Source: Rhodospirillales bacterium | Lineage (GTDB): Bacteria > Pseudomonadota > Alphaproteobacteria > Rhodospirillales > JADHTD01 | NCBI GenBank assembly: GCA_016776525.1 | Contig: JADHTD010000017.1 | Span: 1-17,671, forward strand | Reading direction: 5' to 3' | DNA length: 17,671 nt | In this document: piece after piece, positions 1-7,549 of the stretch | How the letters are laid out: the number at the start of each line of letters is the position of its first letter | How positions within the stretch are numbered: position 1 is the stretch's first letter | The notes under the pieces: generated by a model | What the model saw: only the letters and a program-made list of their open reading frames with translations | What the model was told of the DNA's origin: nothing | Database searches by the model: none | Translations under genes and position numbers: made by a program

Positions 1-516
1 GCCATCCCGGTCATGCTGCTGGTCGTCATCCTGGAAGTGGCGGCGCCGGAGACCGTCTGGAGCGGCGGCGTCTCGCTGGCGGCGGCGGCAGTTTTGCTGG
101 CCCGCATGCTCGGCTGGCAGACCCTGAAGACCTTCAAAATCCCGCTGGTTTGGGTGCTGCATGCCGGCTACCTGTGGCTGCCGGTCGGCTTCGCCCTGAA
201 AGGGCTGTCAATCTTCGGCGTCCTCGACAATCCGACGGCGGCCCTGCATGCGCTGACGGCGGGCGGCATCGGCACCATGATCCTGGCTGTCGGATCGCGG
301 GCGGCGCTGGGCCATTCGGGGCGGCCCCTGGTGGCCAGTCCGGCGACGGTGCTCAGTTATGTCTTGGTTTTGGCCGCCGCCGTGCTGCGGGTCTTCGTCG
401 ACACCGATTGGGCGCTGACGGCGGCCGGGCTGTCGTGGACCCTGGGCTGGGGCGTCTTTAGCGTCGCCTACTGGCCGGTCTTGGCGCACCCCCGCATCGA
501 TGGCAAACCGGATTAG
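1..516 (+). CDS. nnrS: NnrS family membrane protein, 3' part only
   Basis: The frame is open from the first base, so the gene starts upstream of the window and only the last 171 codons are here. NnrS proteins are polytopic membrane proteins linked to nitric oxide metabolism and denitrification. The visible part has about five hydrophobic segments and the family-like stretch HALTAGGIGTMILAVGSRA followed by GHSGRPL, with the histidines typical of this family. It ends in a polar tail (HPRIDGKPD). The gene stops 3 bases before the stop codon of the convergent phaC gene. Its own promoter and any nitrosative-stress regulator site lie outside the window. The family call rests on remembered motif similarity. 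Confidence 0.8.
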   Translation, partial: AIPVMLLVVILEVAAPETVWSGGVSLAAAAVLLARMLGWQTLKTFKIPLVWVLHAGYLWLPVGFALKGLSIFGVLDNPTAALHALTAGGIGTMILAVGSRAALGHSGRPLVASPATVLSYVLVLAAAVLRVFVDTDWALTAAGLSWTLGWGVFSVAYWPVLAHPRIDGKPD

Positions 517-519
517 GTT

Positions 520-2328
520 TTATTCCCCGGCCTGCATCTTGACGTAATGCCCCGGGGCCGGTTCGATCGGGCTTAGCTTGCCGTCGCCGGGCTGGCGGGC
601 CGGGATGTCCTGCTTACCGGCGGACTTCTTCACCCATTTCTGCCAGTCGGGCCACCAGGAGCCGTCATGCTGTTCGGCGGCTTCCAGCCATTTTTCCGGA
701 TCCTTGGTTTTCTTGGCGTTGACCCAGTGGAAATATTTGCCGGCGGCCGGCGGGTTGACGACGCCGGCGATATGGCCGGAGGCAGACAGTACGAAGCGGA
801 TCGGGCCTTTGAACAGGTTGACCGCCGCATAAGTGGATTTCCACGGCGCGATGTGGTCCTCGCGGGTCGACAGGAAATAACTCGGCGTCTTGATCTTGCG
901 GAGGTCGATCTTGACCCCGTCCAGTTCGATGCCGCCCGCTTCGACCAGTTTGTTTTCCAGGTACATCTTGCGCAGGTAGAAACTGTGCATGGCATACGGC
1001 ATGCGCGTCGAATCGGAATTCCAGAACAACAGGTCGAAGGGGAAGGGATCCTTGCCCAGCAGGTAGTTGTTGACGACGAACGACCAGATGAGGTCGTTGG
1101 AGCGCAGCATGTTGAAGGTGCCGGCCATTTCCGAGCCTTCCAGGAAGCCCCGCTCGGCCATCTTTGCTTCCAGGTCGGCCAGTTGTTCCTCGTCGATGAA
1201 GACGCCCAGGTCGCCGGATTCGGTGAAGTCCAGCATGGCGGTGAGGAAGGTCGCCGACTTGATGCGGGTGTCCTTCTTTACCTCCATATAGGCCAGGGTC
1301 GAGGCCAGCAGCGTACCGCCGATGCAATAGCCGATGGCGTTGACGTCGGTTTCGCCGGTGGCCTGTTTGATGGCGTCCAACGCCTCCAGGGGGCCTTCCA
1401 GCATGTAGTTGCCGAAAGATTTTTCAGCCAGCTTTTCGTCCGGGTTGACCCAGGAGATGACGAACACCGTATGGCCCTGCTCGACCAGCCACTTGATGTA
1501 CGAGTTCTTTTCGCGCAGGTCGAGGATGTAGAACTTGTTGATCCACGGCGGAATGATCAGCAGCGGCGTCTTGAAGACCTTGTCCGTCGACGGCGTGTAC
1601 TGGATCAGTTCCATCAGGTCGTTGCGGTAGACCACCTGGCCCGGCGAGGTGGCGATGTTCTTGCCGACTTCAAAGGCTTCGTAATCGGTCATCGAGATGG
1701 CCAGCTTGCCCTTGCCGCGTTCCAGGTCGTCCAGCAGGTTCTGCAGGCCATTGACCAGGTTTTCGCCGCCCGATTCAACGGTGGCGCGCAGCACTTCCGG
1801 GTTGGTCATGACGAAATTGCTGGGCGACAGGGCGTCGACGAACTGGCGGGTATAGAAATCCACCTTCTGGGCGGTTTTGTCGTCGAGGCCTTCAACCTCA
1901 CCGACCGTCGATTGCAGCCAGCGGGCCGACAGCAGGTAGGATTGTTTGATGTAGTTGAAAACTTCGTTTTCCGTCCAGGAATCGTCCTTGAAGCGGCGGT
2001 CGCCCTTATCGGGTTCGATCATCTGCTCTTCGCCGTTGCCGCCGCCCATCATGCGGTTGGCGGTTTCCTGCCAGAGGGTCAGGTAATCCTGCCACAGGTT
2101 CATCTGGGCCTGCACCAGCTTGGCGGGATCGGCCATCATCTTCGCCGTCATTTCCATGAAGGCGTTGCCGATGTTCAGCGGATCGGCGTTGCCGAGGCTG
2201 CCGTCGGCGGCCTGCTGGGTGAGGAATTCGGTGACCAGTTTCTGGCTGCGTTCGGCGATATCCGCCATGGAATTGGTCATTTTGACGGGATCGGGCATTT
2301 CAATGTCGGAGCCCTGTTGATCGGCCAT
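520..2328 (-). CDS. phaC: Class I poly(3-hydroxyalkanoate) synthase PhaC
   Basis: PhaC polymerises (R)-3-hydroxyacyl-CoA into PHA storage polymer at the granule surface, releasing CoA. The product is 602 residues, usual for class I synthases (about 590). It has an N-terminal PhaC domain and a C-terminal alpha/beta-hydrolase domain. The lipase-like box AIGYCIGG places the nucleophile at Cys335; the other triad members are Asp491 (in TREDHIAPW) and His519 (in ASGHIAGVVNPP). These match C319, D480 and H508 of the Cupriavidus enzyme. The ATG at 2328 is preferred over an upstream in-frame start at 2433 because AAAGGA lies 7 bases before it and the extra 35 residues do not look like PhaC. It is a single gene, convergent with nnrS and divergent from the lipoprotein gene; no phasin or phaR is in the window. 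Confidence 0.95.
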   Translation of the reverse strand: MADQQGSDIEMPDPVKMTNSMADIAERSQKLVTEFLTQQAADGSLGNADPLNIGNAFMEMTAKMMADPAKLVQAQMNLWQDYLTLWQETANRMMGGGNGEEQMIEPDKGDRRFKDDSWTENEVFNYIKQSYLLSARWLQSTVGEVEGLDDKTAQKVDFYTRQFVDALSPSNFVMTNPEVLRATVESGGENLVNGLQNLLDDLERGKGKLAISMTDYEAFEVGKNIATSPGQVVYRNDLMELIQYTPSTDKVFKTPLLIIPPWINKFYILDLREKNSYIKWLVEQGHTVFVISWVNPDEKLAEKSFGNYMLEGPLEALDAIKQATGETDVNAIGYCIGGTLLASTLAYMEVKKDTRIKSATFLTAMLDFTESGDLGVFIDEEQLADLEAKMAERGFLEGSEMAGTFNMLRSNDLIWSFVVNNYLLGKDPFPFDLLFWNSDSTRMPYAMHSFYLRKMYLENKLVEAGGIELDGVKIDLRKIKTPSYFLSTREDHIAPWKSTYAAVNLFKGPIRFVLSASGHIAGVVNPPAAGKYFHWVNAKKTKDPEKWLEAAEQHDGSWWPDWQKWVKKSAGKQDIPARQPGDGKLSPIEPAPGHYVKMQAGE

Positions 2329-2350
2329 TAGTCTATCCTTTATGATCTCT

Positions 2351-2362
2351 GCAATTAATTGC
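2351..2362. promoter_or_regulatory. 12-bp perfect palindrome in the phaC leader (candidate operator)
   Basis: GCAATTAATTGC is a perfect palindrome just downstream of the predicted phaC transcription start and upstream of its ribosome-binding site, a position where a bound repressor would block transcription. PHA genes are often controlled by PhaR, but the site does not match a PhaR dyad that I can name with confidence, so the regulator is unknown. Confidence 0.3.
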
Positions 2363-2374
2363 TTGAGGGATCGG

Positions 2375-2403
2375 GCTATAATATGGGCTGCTTCGCCTGT
2401 TAA
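2375..2403 (-). promoter_or_regulatory. Probable sigma-70 promoter of phaC
   Basis: Reading the minus strand, TTAACA (2403-2398) is followed after exactly 17 bases by TATAGC (2380-2375), giving 5/6 and 4/6 matches to the -35 and -10 consensus. Transcription would begin near 2367, about 40 bases before the phaC ATG. Assigned by inspection only. Confidence 0.4.
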
Positions 2404-2589
2404 ATCGAGAGCAACCGGCCATTGCGGCGACATTATAAACTTGGTTCGCCGGTAAATGGGGCTTATTTAAAGCGCGGCGTTTGTAACCTGTTAACTTAAT
2501 TCGGGCAATGTCCTTTTTTGGAATATGTGCGAGAATGGTCTGATTGCGGCTATCAGGCGGTCATTAGAGCCAAGGAGAGATCGGCAAAA

Positions 2590-3726
2590 ATGAGACACAC
2601 TCTGTTCGATACGAAGTCTCGGAAACGGGGCGATTCGAAATTTTCGCTTTCAATCGGCGGCGTCCTGGCCGCTTCGGTCCTGCTTGGCGGGTGCTCATAC
2701 GTGCCCGATGCGCTGAACCCTGCCGAATGGTATAAAAGCACCGTCGACTTTTTCTCAAGCGAAGAGGATGCAGCGGCACAGCAGGGCCAGCCCAGCACCA
2801 CCGCTCAGAAGCCGGTGCCGGGAAGCGACAAGGGCTTCCCGAAGCTGTCGTCGACGCCGGAAGCACCGGTGACGTCGACCGCCCAGCAGCGACAGGAAAT
2901 TAAGGAAGGCCTGGTCTCCGACCAGCGCCGCCGCTATGCCTCGGCCCCGATCGCCCGTCAGGGCGAAGCCAGCGCCGCGGCCCCGGTGACGGCCAGCACG
3001 GCTCCGCCGCCGCCGGCCATGCCGGTGGTGCCGGTAACGCCGGTGCCGGTCAGCCCGCCGTCCGCCGCTGCGGCCCCGTCTTCAATGGCCGCTGCCCCGG
3101 CCCCGTCCGGCGCCGGTGTGTCGAGCACCTACCGGCAGCGCCTGAGCGAACGTCTCAAGCCGTCGCAGGCTGCCGCCTTGCCACCGTCCAGCGGCTTTGT
3201 CTCCGGCTCCGGCGGTCCGCTGACCACCGTTGTTATTTCGTCAACCGGTGTTGTCACCGAAGGCGGCCTGTCCTCACCGGGAACCCTGTCGGCCGCCCCG
3301 TCGGGCAACGTGCAGTTTCCGTCTCTCGCCGCCAAAGCCTCAACGGCGGCCAGCCAGTTGCCGCCTACCGGACAGGTGCGGGTGGCGACCATTCTTTTCG
3401 GCAACGGCTCGGACCGCCTGACGGCCAATGACGTCGGTATCCTGCGCGAAGTGGTGAAACTGCACCAACAGCGCGGCGGCACCATCCGCATTGTCGGCCA
3501 TGCCAGCAGCCGGACCCGCAATATGGACCCGATTCGCCATAAAATGGTCAACTTTAAGGTCTCTGCTGACCGGGCCGATACCATTGCCAAGGCCCTCATG
3601 CGGCTCGGCGCCAAACCGGAAACGGTGACGGTGAGGGCCCGTTCGGACACGGACCCGCTTTATTTCGAAGTAATGCCGTCCGGAGAAGCCGGTAATCGCC
3701 GGGCGGAAATATATTTGGATTCTTGA
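2590..3726 (+). CDS. OmpA-family lipoprotein with a long Pro/Ala-rich linker
   Basis: A predicted outer-membrane lipoprotein that could tether the envelope to peptidoglycan. The 378-residue product begins with a basic region and a hydrophobic stretch ending in the lipobox LLGGC (Cys35). A low-complexity Ala/Pro/Ser/Val linker of about 200 residues follows. The last 110 residues resemble the OmpA C-terminal domain: the strand RVATILFGNGSDRLT, then TIRIVGHASS and a terminal NRRAEIYL motif. The start at 2590 is chosen over 2518 because AAGGAGAG lies about 10 bases upstream and this places the signal peptide correctly. The gene stands alone, divergent from phaC, with a terminator-like hairpin behind it. 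It resembles Pal or MotB-type peptidoglycan-binding proteins, but the exact family is not certain. Confidence 0.75.
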   Translation: MRHTLFDTKSRKRGDSKFSLSIGGVLAASVLLGGCSYVPDALNPAEWYKSTVDFFSSEEDAAAQQGQPSTTAQKPVPGSDKGFPKLSSTPEAPVTSTAQQRQEIKEGLVSDQRRRYASAPIARQGEASAAAPVTASTAPPPPAMPVVPVTPVPVSPPSAAAAPSSMAAAPAPSGAGVSSTYRQRLSERLKPSQAAALPPSSGFVSGSGGPLTTVVISSTGVVTEGGLSSPGTLSAAPSGNVQFPSLAAKASTAASQLPPTGQVRVATILFGNGSDRLTANDVGILREVVKLHQQRGGTIRIVGHASSRTRNMDPIRHKMVNFKVSADRADTIAKALMRLGAKPETVTVRARSDTDPLYFEVMPSGEAGNRRAEIYLDS

Positions 3727-3727
3727 T

Positions 3728-3758
3728 CCGGCGGGAGTACAACCCCCGTCCGGGTTTT
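3728..3758 (+). terminator. Rho-independent terminator after the OmpA-like gene
   Basis: CCGGCGGG at 3728-3735 can pair with CCCCCGTCCGG at 3743-3753, with one bulged base, around a short loop. Four T residues follow directly. It begins one base after the lipoprotein stop codon. Confidence 0.5.
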
Positions 3759-3866
3759 AAAATCGGTTTAAATTAACGAACCTTCCATGCCGTGTGGCGG
3801 GGGAGGCTGTGGTCTTGAGAGGGTAAACCTCTCTAGGCCCTCATAAGGTATGGTCTGGATTGAACC

Positions 3867-5081
3867 ATGGAACAGGAATTTCACAGGATCCGGCGGTTGC
3901 CGCCCTACGTATTTGCCGAAGTCAACGCCATGAAGGCGCGGGCCCGGGCCGATGGTGAGGACATCATCGATTTCGGCATGGGCAACCCGGACAGTCCGAC
4001 CCCGAAACACATCGTCGACAAGCTGACCGAAGTGGTGCGCGACCCGCGCACCCACCGTTATTCCAATTCGCGGGGCATCCCGGGACTGAGAAAGGCTTTA
4101 AGCGCCTATTACGCGCGCCGCTTTAACGTCGATATCGACCCGGAGACGGAAACCGTCGTCACCCTGGGTTCCAAGGAAGGCCTGGCCAATTTGGCCTCGG
4201 CCATTTCCAGCCCGGGCGATGTCATGCTGGTGCCCAACCCCAGTTATCCGATCCATCCCTTCGGTTTCATTATCGCCGGGGCCACTGTGCGCAATATTCC
4301 GATCAAGCCGGACGAGGGATTCTTCGCCGGTCTGGAACGGGCCGTCCAGCACAGCGTGCCGAAGCCGACGGCGATTATTCTCAATTATCCCAACAACCCG
4401 ACCTGTGAGGTGGTGGACCTGGACTTCTATGCCCAGGTGGTGGATTTCTGCCGCCATCACGGCATCTGGGTGCTGTCGGACCTGGCTTATTCGGAAATTT
4501 ATTTCGATATCGCGCCGCCGCCCTCGATCCTCGAAGTACCGGGGGCCAAGGATGTCGCCGTCGAGTTCACCTCGATGAGTAAAACCTACTCCATGCCCGG
4601 CTGGCGGATCGGTTTCGCCAGCGGCAACAAGAAGCTGATCGGCGCCCTGGCGCGTATCAAGTCGTACCTGGATTACGGCGCCTTCACGCCGGTGCAGGTG
4701 GCGGCGACGGCGGCGCTCAACGGGCCGCAGGACTGTGTCGACCACATCCGCCAGGTTTACAAGGAACGCCGCGACGTACTGATCGAAGGCCTGGCCAATG
4801 CGGGTTGGGATGTTCCCAGCCCGCCGGCAACCATGTTCGCCTGGGCGCCTATTCCACCGGCCTTCAAGCATCTGGGCTCGATCGAATTTTCCAAATTGAT
4901 GTTGCGCGAAGCCAAGGTGGCCGTCTCGCCGGGCCTCGGTTTCGGCGAACACGGCGACGCCCACGTGCGGATCGCCCTGGTTGAAAACCTGCACCGGTCG
5001 CGCCAGGCCATCCGCAACATCAAAGGGTTTCTGAGCCAGTACGATAAAGCACTTGAAACGACCGAAAAAATGAGGGCATAA
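3867..5081 (+). CDS. alaC: PLP-dependent aminotransferase, AlaC type (glutamate-pyruvate transaminase)
   Basis: A fold-type I aminotransferase of 404 residues, closely similar along its length to E. coli AlaC as I recall it ([43 protein letters not shown]). AlaC makes alanine from pyruvate and glutamate. Visible active-site residues are Asn177 (NYPNNPT), Asp205 and Tyr208 (SDLAYSE), the PLP lysine Lys239 in [12 protein letters not shown], Arg247, and Arg368, which binds the substrate carboxylate. Alphaproteobacterial homologues are often labelled LL-diaminopimelate aminotransferase; that activity cannot be excluded. It heads a co-directional run with hom 35 bases downstream, suggesting shared transcription with amino-acid biosynthesis genes. 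The ribosome-binding site is weak (GGA about 9 bases before the ATG). Confidence 0.85.
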   Translation: MEQEFHRIRRLPPYVFAEVNAMKARARADGEDIIDFGMGNPDSPTPKHIVDKLTEVVRDPRTHRYSNSRGIPGLRKALSAYYARRFNVDIDPETETVVTLGSKEGLANLASAISSPGDVMLVPNPSYPIHPFGFIIAGATVRNIPIKPDEGFFAGLERAVQHSVPKPTAIILNYPNNPTCEVVDLDFYAQVVDFCRHHGIWVLSDLAYSEIYFDIAPPPSILEVPGAKDVAVEFTSMSKTYSMPGWRIGFASGNKKLIGALARIKSYLDYGAFTPVQVAATAALNGPQDCVDHIRQVYKERRDVLIEGLANAGWDVPSPPATMFAWAPIPPAFKHLGSIEFSKLMLREAKVAVSPGLGFGEHGDAHVRIALVENLHRSRQAIRNIKGFLSQYDKALETTEKMRA

Positions 5082-5116
5082 GCCTTTATCGTTTTCCTTT
5101 TTTTGCGGAACAATCC

Positions 5117-6415
5117 ATGAGCGAACCTTTGAAAATCGCCGTTGCCGGATTGGGCACCGTCGGTGCCGGTCTGATTGATCTATTACAGAAGCATGCCGAC
5201 GTCCTGCAAAGCCGCTGTGGGCGGCCCTTGCAGGTAACGGCCGTTTCAGCGCGCGATAAGGCCAAGGACCGGGGCGTGAACTTAAGTGCTTACCAATGGT
5301 TCGACGATGCCGTCGAACTAGCCGCCAAGGCCGACGCCGATGTGGTCGTCGAGCTGATCGGCGGGTCGGAAGGCGTCGCCAAGGACATGACGGAAGCGGC
5401 CATCGCCGCCGGACGCAATGTGGTCACCGCCAACAAGGCGCTGATCGCCCACCACGGCACGGAATTGGCCCATGCCGCCGAAGGGGCCGGGGTCAACCTC
5501 GGTTATGAAGCGGCGGTGGCGGGTGGTATCCCGATCATCAAGGCGCTGCGCGAGGGCTTGGCGGGCAACGGCGTCAGCCGGGTCTACGGCATCCTCAACG
5601 GAACCTGCAACTATATCCTCACCCAGATGCGTGAAAGCGGCCGCGAGTTCGACGACGTGCTGGCCGAGGCGCAGGAACTGGGTTATGCCGAAGCCGATCC
5701 CAGCTTTGATGTGGATGGCGTCGACGCCGCCCACAAGCTGGCCATCCTGGCCAGCGTCGCCTTTGGCTGCGAGGTCAATTTCGAGGCCGTGCATGTGGAA
5801 GGCATCCGCCATATTTCGCCCCTCGACATCCAGTTTGCCGAGGAACTGGGCTACAAGATCAAGCTGCTGGGCGTCGCTGCCTTGACCAACGGCCATGTGG
5901 AACAGCGCGTGCACCCCTGCATGGTACGCAAATCGGCCCCCATCGCCACTGTCGAAGGGGTCTTCAACGCCGTCGTCGCCGATGGTGATTTCGTCGATAC
6001 CGTCATGCAGGAAGGACGCGGCGCCGGAGCCGGACCGACGGCGTCCGCCGTTGCCGCCGACATTATCGACATTGCCCGCGGTTCGCGCATTCCGACCTTC
6101 GCCGTACCGGCGGCTGACCTTAAGGCGCTGCCGACCCTGCCCATGGAGAAACACCGGGGTGCCTATTACGTGCGCCTCATGGTGCTGGACCAGCCGGGCG
6201 TTTTCGCCGATGTGGCTGCCGTGCTGCGCGATTGCGCTGTTTCCATGGAAGCCGTGCTGCAACGGGGCCGCGCCCCCGGCGAACCGGTGCCCGTGGTCAT
6301 GACCTTCCATGAAACGGAGGAAGCCAGCATGACCGCCGCCCTGGAAAAGATTGCCGAACTGGATACGGTGGTCGAACAGCCGCGCATGATCAGGGTCGAA
6401 ACCTTCGGCGAATAG
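5117..6415 (+). CDS. hom: Homoserine dehydrogenase
   Basis: Reduces aspartate semialdehyde to homoserine with NAD(P)H, the branch step toward threonine and methionine. The 432-residue protein shows the N-terminal Rossmann motif GLGTVG (11-16), TANKAL with Lys107, the family signature ILNGTCNYIL (159-168), and the catalytic region EADPSFDVDGVDAAHK with Asp203 and Lys207. A C-terminal ACT domain (about 349-430, starting YYVRLMVLDQPGVFADVA) normally gives threonine feedback inhibition. Length and domain order are typical of monofunctional bacterial Hom. It sits between alaC (35 bases upstream) and glpX (46 bases downstream), a gene order I recall from other alphaproteobacteria. Confidence 0.95.
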   Translation: MSEPLKIAVAGLGTVGAGLIDLLQKHADVLQSRCGRPLQVTAVSARDKAKDRGVNLSAYQWFDDAVELAAKADADVVVELIGGSEGVAKDMTEAAIAAGRNVVTANKALIAHHGTELAHAAEGAGVNLGYEAAVAGGIPIIKALREGLAGNGVSRVYGILNGTCNYILTQMRESGREFDDVLAEAQELGYAEADPSFDVDGVDAAHKLAILASVAFGCEVNFEAVHVEGIRHISPLDIQFAEELGYKIKLLGVAALTNGHVEQRVHPCMVRKSAPIATVEGVFNAVVADGDFVDTVMQEGRGAGAGPTASAVAADIIDIARGSRIPTFAVPAADLKALPTLPMEKHRGAYYVRLMVLDQPGVFADVAAVLRDCAVSMEAVLQRGRAPGEPVPVVMTFHETEEASMTAALEKIAELDTVVEQPRMIRVETFGE

Positions 6416-6461
6416 GCTACAATACCAAATCAATCATCCAAGAGGGCGGGAGGCGCGTCCG

Positions 6462-7439
6462 ATGACTCAAGAAACCAGCAAAGGCCCCAACCTGGCCATG
6501 GACTCGGTCCGCGTCACCGAAGCCGTCGCCCTGGCGGCGTCACGCCTGATGGGCAGCGGCGATGAACAGGCTGCCGACAAGGCCGCCGTCGACTCCATGC
6601 ACGCGGCGCTCAAGCATCTGGGGATCGACGGCACCATCCACAAGGGCGAAGGGGCGGAAGGCGAAGCCGACAAGCTGTTCAACGGCGAAAAGGTCGGTAA
6701 CGGCGCCGGTCCGGAAGTCGATGTTGCCGTCATGCCGTTGGAAGGGCCGACTATCGTCGCCAAGGGCGAACCGAACGGTTTGTCCGTGGTCGCCCTGGCC
6801 GAGGGCGGCGATTTCCTCAACGTGCCGGACCTCTATATGGACAAGATCGCCGTCGGCGGCGGCCTGCCGGGCAATATCGTCGATCTGGACGCCGACCCCG
6901 CCGACAACCTCAAGGAACTGGCCAAGGCCAAAGGGGCTGGAGTCAACGATCTGGTGGTCTGTATTCTCGACAGGCCCCGGCACGGCGAGTTGATCGGCAA
7001 GGTCCGCGAGACCGGAGCCCGCATCATGCTGATCCCGGACGGCGATGTGTCGGGCGTCATCGCCACCATGTGGCTGCAAAGCGGCATCGATATTTACATG
7101 GGCATCGGCGGCGCCCCGCAGGGCGTTTTGTCGGCGGCGGCCCTGGCCTGCGTCGGCGGCCAGATGCAGGCCCGCCTAGTCATCCGCAACGACGGCGACC
7201 GCACCCTGGCCTCCGATTGCGGCATCACCGACACCGCCCGTAAGTATACGGCGGCTGACATGGCCACCGGCGACATCACCTTTGCCGCCACCGGCGTCAC
7301 CACCGGCCCGATGTTGTCCGGCGTGCGCTATGCCCGCGGTATCGCCGTCACCCATTCGCTGGCGCTCAGATCCAAGACCGGTACGCTGCGCTATATCGAA
7401 GCCCACCACGACTTCGCCCATCCGGGCAACATAAAATGA
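6462..7439 (+). CDS. glpX: GlpX-family (class II fructose-1,6-bisphosphatase fold) protein with altered active site
   Basis: Canonical GlpX hydrolyses fructose-1,6-bisphosphate to fructose-6-phosphate using divalent metals. This 325-residue protein aligns with the family end to end: VRVTEAVALAASRLMG, GEKVG, VPDLYMDK, RPRHGELI, IPDGDVSGVI, GDITFAATGVT. Compared with E. coli GlpX as I remember it, D33, E57 and E88 are kept (Asp39, Glu63, Glu94), as are Tyr125 and the RPRH and PDGD motifs. K29 becomes Glu35, D61 becomes Gly67, D85 becomes Met91, T90 becomes Pro96 and E213 becomes Gln220. The frame is intact and codon use matches its neighbours, so this is not an obvious pseudogene. GGGAGG lies 12 bases before the ATG. 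Loss of several metal or catalytic residues suggests a much reduced or changed activity; see findings. Confidence 0.85.
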   Translation: MTQETSKGPNLAMDSVRVTEAVALAASRLMGSGDEQAADKAAVDSMHAALKHLGIDGTIHKGEGAEGEADKLFNGEKVGNGAGPEVDVAVMPLEGPTIVAKGEPNGLSVVALAEGGDFLNVPDLYMDKIAVGGGLPGNIVDLDADPADNLKELAKAKGAGVNDLVVCILDRPRHGELIGKVRETGARIMLIPDGDVSGVIATMWLQSGIDIYMGIGGAPQGVLSAAALACVGGQMQARLVIRNDGDRTLASDCGITDTARKYTAADMATGDITFAATGVTTGPMLSGVRYARGIAVTHSLALRSKTGTLRYIEAHHDFAHPGNIK

Positions 7440-7468
7440 TAATTTTGGACGCAAATACCTTTGTTTAT

Positions 7469-7496
7469 GGGAGCTTGATCCCAACCGATTGGGGGC
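7469..7496 (+). repeat. Dispersed repeat copy between glpX and recJ
   Basis: GGGAGCTTGATCCCAACCG (7469-7487) recurs exactly, in reverse complement, at 11803-11821. The unit can fold: CCCAA (7480-7484) pairs with TTGGG (7489-7493) around a 4-base loop, and GGGA can pair with TCCC. The preceding TTTGTTT is also shared with the start of the 11.78-kb cluster. It lies in the 110-base gap between glpX and recJ. Confidence 0.6.
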
Positions 7497-7549
7497 GTGT
7501 CACAGTAAATTTGACGCAAACGATTCCGTTTTCTCGGGATTTTCTCTAA

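Noticed and set aside
667..2331. 554-codon open frame on the plus strand opposite phaC
   Set aside because: It lies fully antisense to a well-supported phaC, with composition expected of a GC-rich antisense frame and no recognisable domain.
5318..6433. 371-codon minus-strand frame opposite hom
   Set aside because: It is an antisense shadow of homoserine dehydrogenase; His/Gly/Asp-rich low-complexity translation and no motifs.
6462..7439. Possibility that the odd GlpX residues come from a frameshift
   Set aside because: The frame and family similarity are continuous on both sides of each substitution; each is a single clean codon change, so a local frameshift cannot explain them.
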